Of a stretch of 64,000 bases of DNA, positions 28,907-37,492 are shown one piece after another. Made by a program: the position numbers and the translations under genes. Under the pieces are notes generated by a model, which saw only the letters and a list, made by a program, of their open reading frames with translations, was not told the DNA's origin and searched no databases. Within the stretch, counting starts at the first letter, position 1; every line of letters starts with the position of its first letter. The stretch is taken from contig NZ_CP013854.1 in NCBI RefSeq assembly GCF_001698125.1, positions 4,340,001 through 4,404,000 of the forward strand, given 5' to 3'. Origin of the DNA: Pseudonocardia sp. HH130630-07 (GTDB lineage: Bacteria > Actinomycetota > Actinomycetes > Mycobacteriales > Pseudonocardiaceae).

Positions 28907-29860
28907 GTGTCCCCGCGCAGAACGAGAAGCACACCGTCACCGCGACCCGATCTCTCCGGCCGCACCGTGGTGGTGACCGGCACCACCTCCGGGCTGGGCC
29001 TCGCGCTCTCCGGCGCGCTGGCCGGCGCCGGGGCCCGGGTCCTGATGACGGCGCGGGACGCCGGGCGGGGCGCCGCGGCCCTCGAGCGCGTCCGGGCCGG
29101 GATCCGGGGTCCGGGCTCCGCCGAGACGGTCGTGCTCGACCTCGCCGACCTGGCGAGCGTGCGCGCCGCCGCGGCGACGATCCGCGAGCGCAGCGGCGAC
29201 CGGGTGGACGTGCTGGTGAACAACGCCGCGGTGTCCCTCGGGCCACGCGAGCGCACCCGCGACGGGTTCGAGCTGCAGATCGGCACCAACCACCTCGGCC
29301 CCGCCGCGCTGACCTGGCTGCTGATGCCGGCGCTGCGGGCGGCGGGCGAGCACCGGCGTCCCGCGCGGGTCGTGACGACGTCGAGCCTGGGCCACCGCAC
29401 CGGCGGGCTCGATCTCGCCGACCTGCACTGGGCCCGCAGGCGCTACTCGACGACCCGGGCCTACGGCGCGTCGAAGCTCGCGAACCTGCTCTTCGCCGCC
29501 GAGCTCGACCGCCGGCTGCGCCGCGCCGGCGACCCGGTGATCTCCGTGGCCGCGCACCCGGGGCTGACCAGGTCGGAGCTGCTCACCAACGCTCTCGCCC
29601 GCAGGCGCACGTGGGGGGCCCGCCTGCTCGTGCTGCCCGATCGCCTGGTCTCCCAGCCCGTCGCCGTCGGGATCGAGCCCCAGCTCCTCGCCGCGACCGG
29701 ACCGGTCGACGGCGGTGACTACGTCGGCCCGACCGGGTTCCGGGAGATGCGTGGCCCGGCCGGACCGGCGCGACGCTCGGCGGCCGCCCGCGACCGCCCG
29801 CTCGCCGCGGATCTCTGGCACCGCACGGGTGCCGCGACCGGTGTCACCCCCGATCCCTGA
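28907..29860 (+). CDS. Short-chain dehydrogenase/reductase (retinol-dehydrogenase-like)
   Basis: The 317-residue SDR has the Rossmann motif VVVTGTTSGLGLALSGAL (TGxxxGxG), the NNAAV motif (NNAG variant), catalytic Ser in TSSLGHR, and Tyr/Lys in AYGASKLANLLFA. The substrate loop and long C-terminus are typical of the RDH11-14/WWOX-like subgroup common in actinobacteria. It starts at GTG 28907, 7 bp after the SnoaL-like gene. NADP preference is likely from the Arg in MTARD. Confidence 0.87.
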   Translation: MSPRRTRSTPSPRPDLSGRTVVVTGTTSGLGLALSGALAGAGARVLMTARDAGRGAAALERVRAGIRGPGSAETVVLDLADLASVRAAAATIRERSGDRVDVLVNNAAVSLGPRERTRDGFELQIGTNHLGPAALTWLLMPALRAAGEHRRPARVVTTSSLGHRTGGLDLADLHWARRRYSTTRAYGASKLANLLFAAELDRRLRRAGDPVISVAAHPGLTRSELLTNALARRRTWGARLLVLPDRLVSQPVAVGIEPQLLAATGPVDGGDYVGPTGFREMRGPAGPARRSAAARDRPLAADLWHRTGAATGVTPDP

Positions 29861-29877
29861 CCCCTCCCCGAGCCGCA

Positions 29878-29922
29878 CTCATGGAGCTTCGGCCCGGTCG
29901 CACGAGGCCGAAGCTCCATGAG
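29878..29922. repeat. Long perfect inverted repeat (17-bp arms) after the SDR gene
   Basis: CTCATGGAGCTTCGGCC (29878-29894) and its exact reverse complement (29906-29922) flank an 11-nt loop. It lies between the convergent SDR and peroxiredoxin genes and could be a bidirectional terminator. The unusual length and sequence suggest it may be a dispersed palindromic repeat. Confidence 0.7.
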
Positions 29923-29975
29923 TACGACAGGGGGAGGGGTGCCCCGCGGCGGGGCGGGGTGGCGGGCAGGAGGGG

Positions 29976-30440
29976 TCAGGCCGCCGCGCGGGAGCGCAGT
30001 GCGGCCAGGGCGTCGTCGGCGTGCTTGGTCATCGCGCTCTCCGAGCCGATCTCGGCGATGATCCTCCGGTCGGTCCCGATGACGAAGGTCTTGCGCCGGA
30101 TGTGCAGGTTGCCCGGCAACCACGCGCGCCGGGCCCCGAACGCCCGAGCGACCGCGTGGTCGGTGTCCGACAGCAGCGGGTAGCCCAGGCTGTTCGCCGC
30201 GGAGAACATGCTCTGCTTCTCCGCCGGGTCGGCGGAGATCCCGACCGGCTGCGCGCCCAGCTCGGCGAACTCCGCGGACAGGTCCCGGAAGTGGCAGGCC
30301 TCCTGGGTGCAGCCGCCGCTCATCGCCATGGGATAGAAGAACAGCACGACCGGGCCGGCGGCCAGGAGATCGGTGAGCCGGCGCGGGGTGCCGGTCTCGT
30401 CGGGCAGCTCGAAGTCGGTCGCGAGATCGCCGACGGCCAT
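29976..30440 (-). CDS. bcp: Peroxiredoxin (Bcp/PrxQ type)
   Basis: This thiol peroxidase of 154 residues has the peroxidatic Cys44 in FYPMAMSGGCTQEAC and the resolving Cys49 five residues later, the classic PrxQ spacing. The usual Pro/Thr in the Prx active site is altered: here the context is MAMSGGCT rather than PKANTPGCT, but Thr45 and the downstream Arg (FRD) are kept. The ATG follows GGAGACCCC. It lies 45 bp downstream of the DUF1295 stop on the same strand, so could be read from the lipid operon. Confidence 0.9.
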   Translation of the reverse strand: MAVGDLATDFELPDETGTPRRLTDLLAAGPVVLFFYPMAMSGGCTQEACHFRDLSAEFAELGAQPVGISADPAEKQSMFSAANSLGYPLLSDTDHAVARAFGARRAWLPGNLHIRRKTFVIGTDRRIIAEIGSESAMTKHADDALAALRSRAAA

Positions 30441-30484
30441 GGGGTCTCCTCGTGAAGCGGGGTTGTCGGTGGGGTTGTTCGGAG

Positions 30485-31300
30485 TCAGACCCCGGAACGG
30501 TTCGGTTCCCGCGGGGGAAGGGGCAGGAACCCGCTGGTGCGGCGCACGTAGTCGGCGTAGGCGGGCCGCCGGTCCGCGATGTCGCGCTCCAGCATCGCCG
30601 CCCCGGTGCCCCGCACCAGGTTGACGGTCATGGCTGCCACCCCGACCAGGCCGATCAGCCCGGCCGGGTGGTGCAGCGCCAGGATGCCCAGCCCCCACCA
30701 CACGCAGGCGTCACCGAAGTAGTTCGGGTGCCGGGTGTAGCGCCACAGGCCCGTGTCGAGCACGTGCCCCCGGTTCGCGGGGTCGGCGGTGAACCGGGCG
30801 AGCTGGGCGTCCCCGACCGCCTCGAAGCCGAACCCGACCAGCCACACCAGCGTGCCGAGCACGGCCGTGACCAGCCCGATCGTCCCGCCGGTGCCGTACA
30901 TCGCGAGCTGCACCGGCAGCGACACCAGCCAGAGCACGACGCCCTGGACGAGGTAGGCCCGCGTCCCGATCCGGCCCCGTGCCGCCAGCTCGGTGTAGCG
31001 GCGGTCCTGCGGCCGCCCGTGGTTGCGACGGCCGATGTGCCACGCCAGCCGCCCGCCCCAGACCGCTACGAGGACGACGACCAGGATCCGGCGCCAGCCA
31101 TCGCCCGCCGGGTCGAGCACCGTCGCAACCCCCGCCGAGAGCAGCGCGACCAGGACGAACCCGAGCCCCCAGACGATGTCGAGGCCGTCGTGCCGGTCGC
31201 GCCACCGCCCGACGGCGTACGCGACGAGCAGCACGACCGCGACGGCGACCGCGGTGACGCCGAGGTTCACCGCCCACGCCGTCCAGGGGTAACCGGTCAT
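30485..31300 (-). CDS. DUF1295 membrane protein (steroid 5-alpha-reductase-like)
   Basis: The 271-residue protein has about seven hydrophobic segments and the DUF1295 C-terminal pattern GLWRYTRHPNYFGDACVWWG. It ends LERDIADRRPAYADYVRRTSGFLPLPP, which corresponds to the NADPH/substrate site of 5-alpha-reductase/ICMT-fold enzymes. It closes the fatty-acid-modification operon; its ATG overlaps the previous stop by 4 bp. In related operons this protein accompanies cyclopropane-fatty-acid-synthase-like genes and may reduce a modified acyl chain (inference). Confidence 0.85.
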   Translation of the reverse strand: MTGYPWTAWAVNLGVTAVAVAVVLLVAYAVGRWRDRHDGLDIVWGLGFVLVALLSAGVATVLDPAGDGWRRILVVVLVAVWGGRLAWHIGRRNHGRPQDRRYTELAARGRIGTRAYLVQGVVLWLVSLPVQLAMYGTGGTIGLVTAVLGTLVWLVGFGFEAVGDAQLARFTADPANRGHVLDTGLWRYTRHPNYFGDACVWWGLGILALHHPAGLIGLVGVAAMTVNLVRGTGAAMLERDIADRRPAYADYVRRTSGFLPLPPREPNRSGV

Positions 31301-32652
31301 CGCAGCGCGGCCGGTTCCGGGGCGTCACTGCGCAGGGCCGGGTCGACGCCGAGGATGCCGGTCCGGCTGCGGGGCAGGCCGGACGTGCCGTCCGCACCGG
31401 GACGCACCGACAGGATCTGGTGCACCCCCATCCGGTTCTCCTCGAACGCGAGCGCGGCCCCGGCCAGGTACAGCAGCCAGATCCGCCACTGCTCCTCGCC
31501 GATCATCCGGATCGCCGTCTCCCGGTGCCGCTGCAGGGTCTCCAGCCAGGGCCGGACCGTCCACACGTAGTGCTCGCGCAGCGAGTGGACGTCGACGATC
31601 TCGTGCCCGGCGCGCTCCAGGAACCCGAGCGTGTCCCCGAGCGGGCGCATGTACATGTCCGGGGCGACGTAGGACTCCATGAACGCCCCGCCGCCCGGCG
31701 CCGTGTTCGCCCCGGAGGCGCCGCGGGACATCTGCTGCAGCAGCAGCCGTCCGTGCGGGCGCAGCAGCCGGTGCAGCTGGGCGGCGTAGACGGGGTAGTT
31801 GTCCTGGCCGACGTGCTCGCCCATCTCGATCGAGGAGACGGCGTCGAACGGCTGGTCGTCGATCTCCCGGTAGTCCTGCAGCCGGATCTCCACGCGCTCG
31901 GCGAGCCCGGCCTGGCGGACCCGCTCGACGCCGTAGTCGCGTTGCTGGGCGGACAGGGTGACCCCGGTCGCGTGCACCCCGTAGTGCTCGGCGGCGTGCA
32001 CCAGCAGCGACGCCCAGCCGCAGCCGACGTCGAGCAGCCGCATCCCCGGACCGAGCCCGAGCTTGCGGCAGATCAGGTCCAGCTTGTCGCGCTGGGCGTC
32101 GACCTGCCCGTAGTCCGGGCCCTCCTCGCGGGTCCAGTACCCGCAGGAGTACGCCATCTGCGGGTCCAGCAGGAAGGTGTAGAACTCGTTCGACAGGTCG
32201 TAGTGGTGGCTGATCGCGGCGCGGTCGCGGCCACGGGTGTGCAGCCGCCCGCCGAGCCGGGCCTCCGACACCGGGGGCCGCGGCGGCGGTCCGAGCGCGC
32301 CGAGCCGGGCCGCGGTGCCGAGTGCGCCGAGCTTCGCCCGCCAGTCCAGCCGGACCGCGCCGGAACCGGGCCTGGTGAGCTTCCAGAACCGGGACAGGCC
32401 GTCGGCGACGTCGCCGTCGACCGACAGGTCACCGGAGACGAACGCCCGGGCCAGACCGAGCTCGCCGGGCGACCACAGCAGCCGGCGCAGGGCGCGGCGG
32501 CGGTGCACGATCACCGTCGGCGGGTTCGGGTCGTCGGGGGTGCCGGGATGTCCGGCCTCGCTGCCGTCCCAGGCGCGCAGCCGGACCGGCAACGGCGCGT
32601 CCAGGACGTCGGTGAGCAGGGCCTCGAGCCGCCGGGCGGGGGTGGTGGACAT
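31297..32652 (-). CDS. Cyclopropane-fatty-acyl-phospholipid synthase-type methyltransferase (copy 1)
   Basis: The 451-residue SAM-dependent methyltransferase is of the CFA/mycolic-acid cyclopropane synthase family. Motif I is RLLDVGCGWASLLVHAA, and the family's YDLSNEFYTFLLDPQMAYSCG block and SIEMGEHVG are present. An N-terminal lipid-interaction domain of about 160 residues precedes these. The start M (MSTTPARR) is used; a longer frame would overlap the previous gene. It acts on unsaturated acyl chains in membrane phospholipid. With the second copy 8 bp upstream, two steps or two double-bond specificities may be divided between them. Confidence 0.9.
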   Translation of the reverse strand: MSTTPARRLEALLTDVLDAPLPVRLRAWDGSEAGHPGTPDDPNPPTVIVHRRRALRRLLWSPGELGLARAFVSGDLSVDGDVADGLSRFWKLTRPGSGAVRLDWRAKLGALGTAARLGALGPPPRPPVSEARLGGRLHTRGRDRAAISHHYDLSNEFYTFLLDPQMAYSCGYWTREEGPDYGQVDAQRDKLDLICRKLGLGPGMRLLDVGCGWASLLVHAAEHYGVHATGVTLSAQQRDYGVERVRQAGLAERVEIRLQDYREIDDQPFDAVSSIEMGEHVGQDNYPVYAAQLHRLLRPHGRLLLQQMSRGASGANTAPGGGAFMESYVAPDMYMRPLGDTLGFLERAGHEIVDVHSLREHYVWTVRPWLETLQRHRETAIRMIGEEQWRIWLLYLAGAALAFEENRMGVHQILSVRPGADGTSGLPRSRTGILGVDPALRSDAPEPAALR

Positions 32653-32660
32653 GTCGCTCC

Positions 32661-33959
32661 CTATCCGAAGGACGGCTTGCGCTGCAGCGAGAACTGGTGG
32701 ACGTCGAGGTACCCGACCCGGAACCCGGCCTCGCAGTAGCCGAGGTAGAACTCCCACATCCGGCGGAAGGTCTCGTCGAACCCGAGCGCCGCGACGTCGT
32801 CCCAGCGGTCGAGGAAGCGCTCCCGCCAGTGACCGAGGGTGCGCGCGTAGTCGGACCCGAGGCTGCGGCGCTCGGCGACGTGCAGGGTGGTGTCCGCGGC
32901 GAGGTTCTGCTCGATCGAGGTGACCGAGGGGATGATCCCGCCGGGGAAGACGTACTTGTGGATCCAGGTGTAGTCGTCCTTGGCGACGACCATCCGGTCG
33001 TGCGGCATGGTGATGGCCTGCAGGCCGACCCGGCCGCCGGGCTTCAGCAGCCGGTCCAGCGCGGCGAAGTACGTGGGCCAGTAGGCGACCCCGACGGCCT
33101 CGACCATCTCGACGCTCACCACGGCGTCGTAGGAGCCCTGGGCCTCGCGGTAGTCGCGCAGCAGGACCTGCACCCGGTCGGCGACCCCGGCCCGTTCCAG
33201 CCGGGCCTCGGCCAGCTCCTTCTGCTCCTGGGAGATGGTCAGCGTGGTGACCCGGGCGCCGCGCTGCGCGGCCCGCGTCGCGAGCCCGCCCCAGCCGGTG
33301 CCGATCTCCAGGACGTGCGTGCCGTCGGTGACGCCGGCCATGTCCAGGATGCCGTCGATCTTGCGTTCCTGGGCCCGGACCAGGTCGTCCGAGCCGTCGG
33401 CGAACCAGCCTGCGGAGTAGGACATGGTGTCGTCGAGGAACAGCGAGAACAGGTCGTTGGACAGGTCGTAGTGCCGGTGGATGTTCTCCCGCGACCCCTC
33501 CAGCGAGTTGACCTCCTCACGGGGCTGACGGGCCTCGACGTAGCGCCGCGCCATCCGCTGCAGGGCCGGCGGGATCAGCGTCGACAGCTTCGCCGCGAAC
33601 GGGGTGAGCAGGCCGGGCAGGTCCGTCGTCGTCCAGTCACCGACCATGTAGGACTCGCCGAAACCGATCTTGGAGTCGGCACCGAGCCGGGCGAAGAACG
33701 CGTCCGGGCGCTCGATCCGCATGACCGGCGAGTCCGGCCCGCCGGCGCCGATCCGGTCCCCGCCGGGGAACACCACCCGTACCGGGAGGTTCCGGACGGC
33801 GTTGCGGAACAGCGCCTGCGCCACCCGGGCCTTGACCGGTGCGACCGGCGGGGTCGCGAGGCCGGGCCACACGCCCTCGTTCGGCCGGGGTACGGCGTGG
33901 CCGCGGGTGCGGGCCGGTCGGGCCCGGCCCGCCGCCGGTGCGTCGTGCTGCATGGTCAT
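32661..33959 (-). CDS. Cyclopropane-fatty-acyl-phospholipid synthase-type methyltransferase (copy 2)
   Basis: The 432-residue paralogue of copy 1 has motif I HVLEIGTGWGGLATRAA. Its substrate block is YDLSNDLFSLFLDDTMSYSAG, with SVEMVEAVG and an ending DVHQFSLQRKPSFG like that of E. coli Cfa. The N-terminal domain has SYMVGDWTTTDLPGLL. Its ATG overlaps the DUF1365 stop by 4 bp. The two copies differ clearly along their length, so they are not a recent duplication. Confidence 0.9.
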   Translation of the reverse strand: MTMQHDAPAAGRARPARTRGHAVPRPNEGVWPGLATPPVAPVKARVAQALFRNAVRNLPVRVVFPGGDRIGAGGPDSPVMRIERPDAFFARLGADSKIGFGESYMVGDWTTTDLPGLLTPFAAKLSTLIPPALQRMARRYVEARQPREEVNSLEGSRENIHRHYDLSNDLFSLFLDDTMSYSAGWFADGSDDLVRAQERKIDGILDMAGVTDGTHVLEIGTGWGGLATRAAQRGARVTTLTISQEQKELAEARLERAGVADRVQVLLRDYREAQGSYDAVVSVEMVEAVGVAYWPTYFAALDRLLKPGGRVGLQAITMPHDRMVVAKDDYTWIHKYVFPGGIIPSVTSIEQNLAADTTLHVAERRSLGSDYARTLGHWRERFLDRWDDVAALGFDETFRRMWEFYLGYCEAGFRVGYLDVHQFSLQRKPSFG

Positions 33960-34735
33960 CGGGTGACCCCTTCCTCGCGACGGTCCGTCATGGAGTGTTC
34001 GGTCAGCTGTGTCGTCTGGTTCTGCGGCGGCCGGGTGGGCCGGGCCACGATCGGCATCCGGCGCAGCCACAGCCCGATGCCGTGCCACCGGATGAGCGCG
34101 GAGGTCCGCAGGGTGACCAGCGGGCGGCGCAGCAGCATGGCGAGTACCCGGCCGGGGGTGGCCGGGAGCCGCCGCCCGGCGAGCGTGGCGACGAAGGCGG
34201 GCCGCCCGTCCTGGTGCAGGGTGACGGCGATGCCGAGGCGCTCGTCCGGCTCCGGCAGGCGCATCGAGTAGTGCCCCTCGACGGTGAGGAACGGCGAGAC
34301 GTAGAAGTCCTTGTCCACCAGCGCCCGGCCGCTCTCGTCCGGGTACAGCAGGTAGCAGTGCCGCTCGCCGTAGGTGTTGTGCACCTCCGCGATCACGCAG
34401 GCCAGCGAGCCGTCGGGCCGGTGGCACCAGAACACCGAGATCGGGTTGAACACGTGGCCGAGCTCGCGGGCGTGGGCGAGCATCAGCACCCGCCCGCCCG
34501 CGAGGTCGACGTGGTGGGCGGCGAGGAACTCCTCGACGTTGTCCCGGATGCTGCGGTCCGGGTCGCCCAGGTGGTCGCGGGCGCAGAACCGGGCGAACGG
34601 CCGCAGTGGCCACGGCAGCCGGGGCAGGTCGTCGAGGTCGACCAGCCACAGGTGGATGGGGTGCGCGAAGGCGGTGTCCAGGTCGCGCCGGCGGGCGTGC
34701 CGGACCTCGGCCTCGTAGATCGCCGCCGCTACCAC
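33956..34735 (-). CDS. DUF1365 protein
   Basis: The 259-residue protein has the DUF1365 hallmarks AIYEAEVRHARRR at the N-terminus, ARELGHVFNPISVFWC, and VIAEVHNTYGERHCYLL. Then come FYVSPFLTVEGHYSMRL and a C-terminal TLRTSALIRWHGIGLWLR. The GTG start lies inside the end of the FAD oxidoreductase gene (7-bp overlap). DUF1365 almost always accompanies this FAD oxidoreductase and Cfa homologues, and is thought to help build or present a modified fatty acid; the exact reaction is not known. Confidence 0.87.
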   Translation of the reverse strand: MVAAAIYEAEVRHARRRDLDTAFAHPIHLWLVDLDDLPRLPWPLRPFARFCARDHLGDPDRSIRDNVEEFLAAHHVDLAGGRVLMLAHARELGHVFNPISVFWCHRPDGSLACVIAEVHNTYGERHCYLLYPDESGRALVDKDFYVSPFLTVEGHYSMRLPEPDERLGIAVTLHQDGRPAFVATLAGRRLPATPGRVLAMLLRRPLVTLRTSALIRWHGIGLWLRRMPIVARPTRPPQNQTTQLTEHSMTDRREEGVTR

Positions 34736-35997
34736 GACACGCCCAGCGCGCGGGCCGCCCGGACCCCGGACGCGCAGCCGTCCTCGTGGAAGCCCCAGCC
34801 GTGGTAGGCACCCGCGTAAGCGGTGACCGGGGAGTTCAGCTCCGGCAGCCGGCGCTGTGCGGCGACCGACTCCGGGGTGTAGATCGGGTGCTCGTAGGTC
34901 ATCCGGGCGACGACCGCGTCCGGGTCGACCCGGCCGGCGCCGTTCAGGGTGACCACCCAGTCGTCCGGGTCGGTGAGCCGCATCAGGCGGTTCATGTCGT
35001 AGCTGACCAGCACCGGCGCCTCGGCGCTGTCGGCGCAGGCGGGCTTGAGGTAGTTCCAGGACGCGCGGGCCCCGGTCGCGCGCGGCAGCAGCGAGGCGTC
35101 GTGGTGCAGCCAGGTCTCGTTGCGCGCGTAGGAGAACGCGCCCAGCACCGAGCGCTCGTCGTCGGTCGGGTCGGCCAGCAGCCGCAACGCCTGGTCCGGG
35201 TGGGTGGCGACGACGATCCGGTCGTACGCGGTGACGTCGTCGGCCTCGTCGCGCACCTCGGCACCGGCCGGGGTCCGCAGCACCGACCGGACCGGGGTCC
35301 CGGTCCGCACCACGGGCAGCTGCTTGACGATCCGGTCCACGTAGGACCGGGAGCCGCCGGTCACGGTGCGCCACTGCGGCGAGCCGCCGATGGACAGCAT
35401 CCCGTGGTGGTCGAGGAAGGTGAACAGGTAGCGGGCCGGGTAGCTGGTGGAGATGGCGGCGCCGGCGGACCAGACGCAGGAGACGACCGGGATCATGAAG
35501 TGCTCGACGAAGTACCGGGAGTAGCCACCGATCGCGAGGAACGCGCCGAGGGTGACGTCGCCGGCCTCGGGGGAGTCGAGCACCCGGCGCGCGTGCCGGT
35601 GGAACCGGACGACCTCGGCCAGCATGGCGAGGTAGCGCGGCCGGGCCAGGTTCGACGCCCGCGGGAACAGCCCGCCGATCTTGCGTGCCCCCGCGTACTC
35701 CAGCCCGCAGCCGTCGCACCGGACCGACATCGACATGTCGGAGTCCTGGGTGGACACACCCAGCTCGCCGAACAGCCGGAGCAGGTTCGGGTAGGTGCGG
35801 TCGTTGTGCACGATGAAGCCGGTGTCGACCCGGCTCGTCCCGCCGTCGGACGTCGCCAGCTCGTGGGTGTGGGCATGGCCGCCGGGGCGGTCGTCGGCCT
35901 CGTAGAGGGTGACGTCGTGGGTCTTCGACAGCAGGTACGCGGCCGTCAGCCCGGACACCCCGCTCCCCACCACCGCGACGGTCGGTCGGCCTGTCAT
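34729..35997 (-). CDS. FAD-dependent amine-oxidase-type oxidoreductase of the Cfa operon
   Basis: The 422-residue flavoprotein has the GxGxxG motif VAVVGSGVSGLTAAYLLSK with the following Glu (LYEADDRPGGHAHTHE). It also carries the family-specific DTGFIVHNDRTYPNL, and C-terminal YAGAYHGWGFHEDG. Members of this group work next to Cfa-like methyltransferases and DUF1365, probably as a fatty-acid desaturase-like dehydrogenase (as in bacterial furan or 10-methyl fatty-acid synthesis). Its ATG overlaps the upstream hydrolase stop by 4 bp. Confidence 0.88.
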   Translation of the reverse strand: MTGRPTVAVVGSGVSGLTAAYLLSKTHDVTLYEADDRPGGHAHTHELATSDGGTSRVDTGFIVHNDRTYPNLLRLFGELGVSTQDSDMSMSVRCDGCGLEYAGARKIGGLFPRASNLARPRYLAMLAEVVRFHRHARRVLDSPEAGDVTLGAFLAIGGYSRYFVEHFMIPVVSCVWSAGAAISTSYPARYLFTFLDHHGMLSIGGSPQWRTVTGGSRSYVDRIVKQLPVVRTGTPVRSVLRTPAGAEVRDEADDVTAYDRIVVATHPDQALRLLADPTDDERSVLGAFSYARNETWLHHDASLLPRATGARASWNYLKPACADSAEAPVLVSYDMNRLMRLTDPDDWVVTLNGAGRVDPDAVVARMTYEHPIYTPESVAAQRRLPELNSPVTAYAGAYHGWGFHEDGCASGVRAARALGVSW

Positions 35998-36752
35998 GCG
36001 CTCTCCTCCGATGGTGCGCCGTGGGCCCGCCGGCCGCTCAGCGCGACCCGCAGCCCGGCCGGCGCGGGTTCCGCCATGGCGTTCGTGATGACCGGGTCGA
36101 GGGGTTCGACCCCGAGCTCGCCGAGGACGAACCGGCGCACCAGCGCGGTCCAGTCGCCGGCCCGGCGGAGCATGGCGTGGCCGTCACCGAGCACGTCGAA
36201 CCGCGCGACCCGGCCGGTGATCTCGCGGGCCCGCCGGGCGTAGGCGTAGGACGCGGCGGGATCGGTCATCCGCTCCCGGTCGCCGTGCGCGATGAGGACG
36301 GCCCGCCCGGCGAGCTGGTCGACCGGGTCGGACCCGTCGAGCCAGGGGGCCAGCGCACAGACGGCGACGACGCCCGGCGCCCCGGCCGCCCGCAGCACGG
36401 CACGCCCGCCCATCGAGTGCCCCACCAGCGCGACCGGGCGGCCGGGATGGCGGCGGGTCAGCTCGTCGATCGCCCACCGCGCGTCGTGGAAGGCGTCGGC
36501 GTCCGCGCCGTTCCAGCCCTTGACCCGGTAGCGCAGCATCTGGACCGAGAGACCGGCACCGGCCTCGGTCCGGGCGCGCCGCCCGGCCCGTTCGACGGCC
36601 CGTGCGAACGGCAGCATGCGGCCGTAGGCCAGGCCACGCCGGGACGCGGACGCCCGGGAGTTCGCCTGCCCGCCGTGGGCGACGAGCACGACGCCGGCCG
36701 GTTCGGGCCGGGCCACGCCGACGGTCTCCAGCCAGGGGCTCTGGTCGGGCAC
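35994..36752 (-). CDS. Alpha/beta hydrolase, dienelactone-hydrolase-like
   Basis: The 252-residue hydrolase has the nucleophile elbow GHSMGGRAV (Ser). The acid is likely the Asp in GDRERMTDPA, and the His in DGHAMLRRAG near the C-terminus. It is the first gene of the lipid operon and may supply or release acyl chains. The N-terminus VVLVAHGGQ gives the oxyanion loop. It is translationally coupled to the FAD oxidoreductase. Esterase or lipase activity is likely, substrate unknown. Confidence 0.8.
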   Translation of the reverse strand: MPDQSPWLETVGVARPEPAGVVLVAHGGQANSRASASRRGLAYGRMLPFARAVERAGRRARTEAGAGLSVQMLRYRVKGWNGADADAFHDARWAIDELTRRHPGRPVALVGHSMGGRAVLRAAGAPGVVAVCALAPWLDGSDPVDQLAGRAVLIAHGDRERMTDPAASYAYARRAREITGRVARFDVLGDGHAMLRRAGDWTALVRRFVLGELGVEPLDPVITNAMAEPAPAGLRVALSGRRAHGAPSEESA

Positions 36753-37128
36753 GGGACACCTCGCAGGGGACGGGGTGCAGGTCGCACCCGGGACGCTCTC
36801 GGCGCATGGTTCGTCCGTGCGGCCCGCACCGGCTGTACCGATGGGACCGACATCACACCTGCGACGGGGACCGGGTCACGGTCCGTCACCGATCGTATTT
36901 CGCGTCGCACGGAGTTCGCTCGATGAACGAGTGATCGGTCCGTCCCGGTGCGAGCGGCGTCACAGCGTCCCACCGGCCGGGACGACTCGGGAGTGGTTTC
37001 CCCCGGTCCGGGGCGTCGTCCGCGCGGCCCGCCGGACGAGGGCCGCCGTGGCGCCGACCCTTCCGGGTGACGGGGCGGTGCCTCCTGGCCCGCCCGCGTC
37101 CCGGCGTGTCGTCAACGAAGGGATCGTC
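36753..37128. promoter_or_regulatory. 376-bp intergenic region with a candidate operator palindrome
   Basis: No gene is supported here. GGTcACGGtCCGTcACC at 36874-36890 is a 17-bp palindrome with two symmetric mismatches and may be a regulator site for the divergent hydrolase/lipid operon. AT-richer TCGTATTT and AACGAGTGATCGG stretches lie beside it. No reliable promoter hexamers were assigned. Confidence 0.3.
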
Positions 37129-37350
37129 GTGAGGAAGCTCGTCATCGGTGCCGTTCTCGGGTTCGGAATGGTGCTGCTCAGCGCCGCACCCGCGTCGGCG
37201 GAGGGCTACGTGTACACCGGCAAGTGGTATCCGACGGCCGCGGCCTGCGAGAAGGCGTGGTCCGACGCCCACGGTGGCGGTCCCAGCCTCGGCCACCAGT
37301 GCCGGCACACCGGTGCCGGCGTCTACGAGCTGTGGGCCTACCAGCTCTGA
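37129..37350 (+). CDS. Small secreted protein, function unknown
   Basis: The 73-residue product starts at a GTG behind GAAGGGA. It has a clear Sec signal peptide (RKLVIGAVLGFGMVLLSA, cleavage after APASA). The mature part is about 49 residues, EGYVYTGKWYPTAAACEKAW at first, and it has two Cys (AAC and HQC) that could form one disulfide, an aromatic-rich C-terminus YELWAYQL and a Gly/His patch. No family was recognised; it resembles many small actinobacterial cell-wall or extracellular proteins. Confidence 0.7.
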   Translation: MRKLVIGAVLGFGMVLLSAAPASAEGYVYTGKWYPTAAACEKAWSDAHGGGPSLGHQCRHTGAGVYELWAYQL

Positions 37351-37492
37351 CCGGTACGCCGGCGTGACCCCGCCCGCCCGGCGGCGGTCACGCCGGGCGC
37401 GGCCGCGCGCGTCCCCCGGTACCGGGTCGATCCACCCGCCCGCGACGGGCGAAGATGGGTGTGGACGGCACGGACCGCGGAGGGAGCGGACG

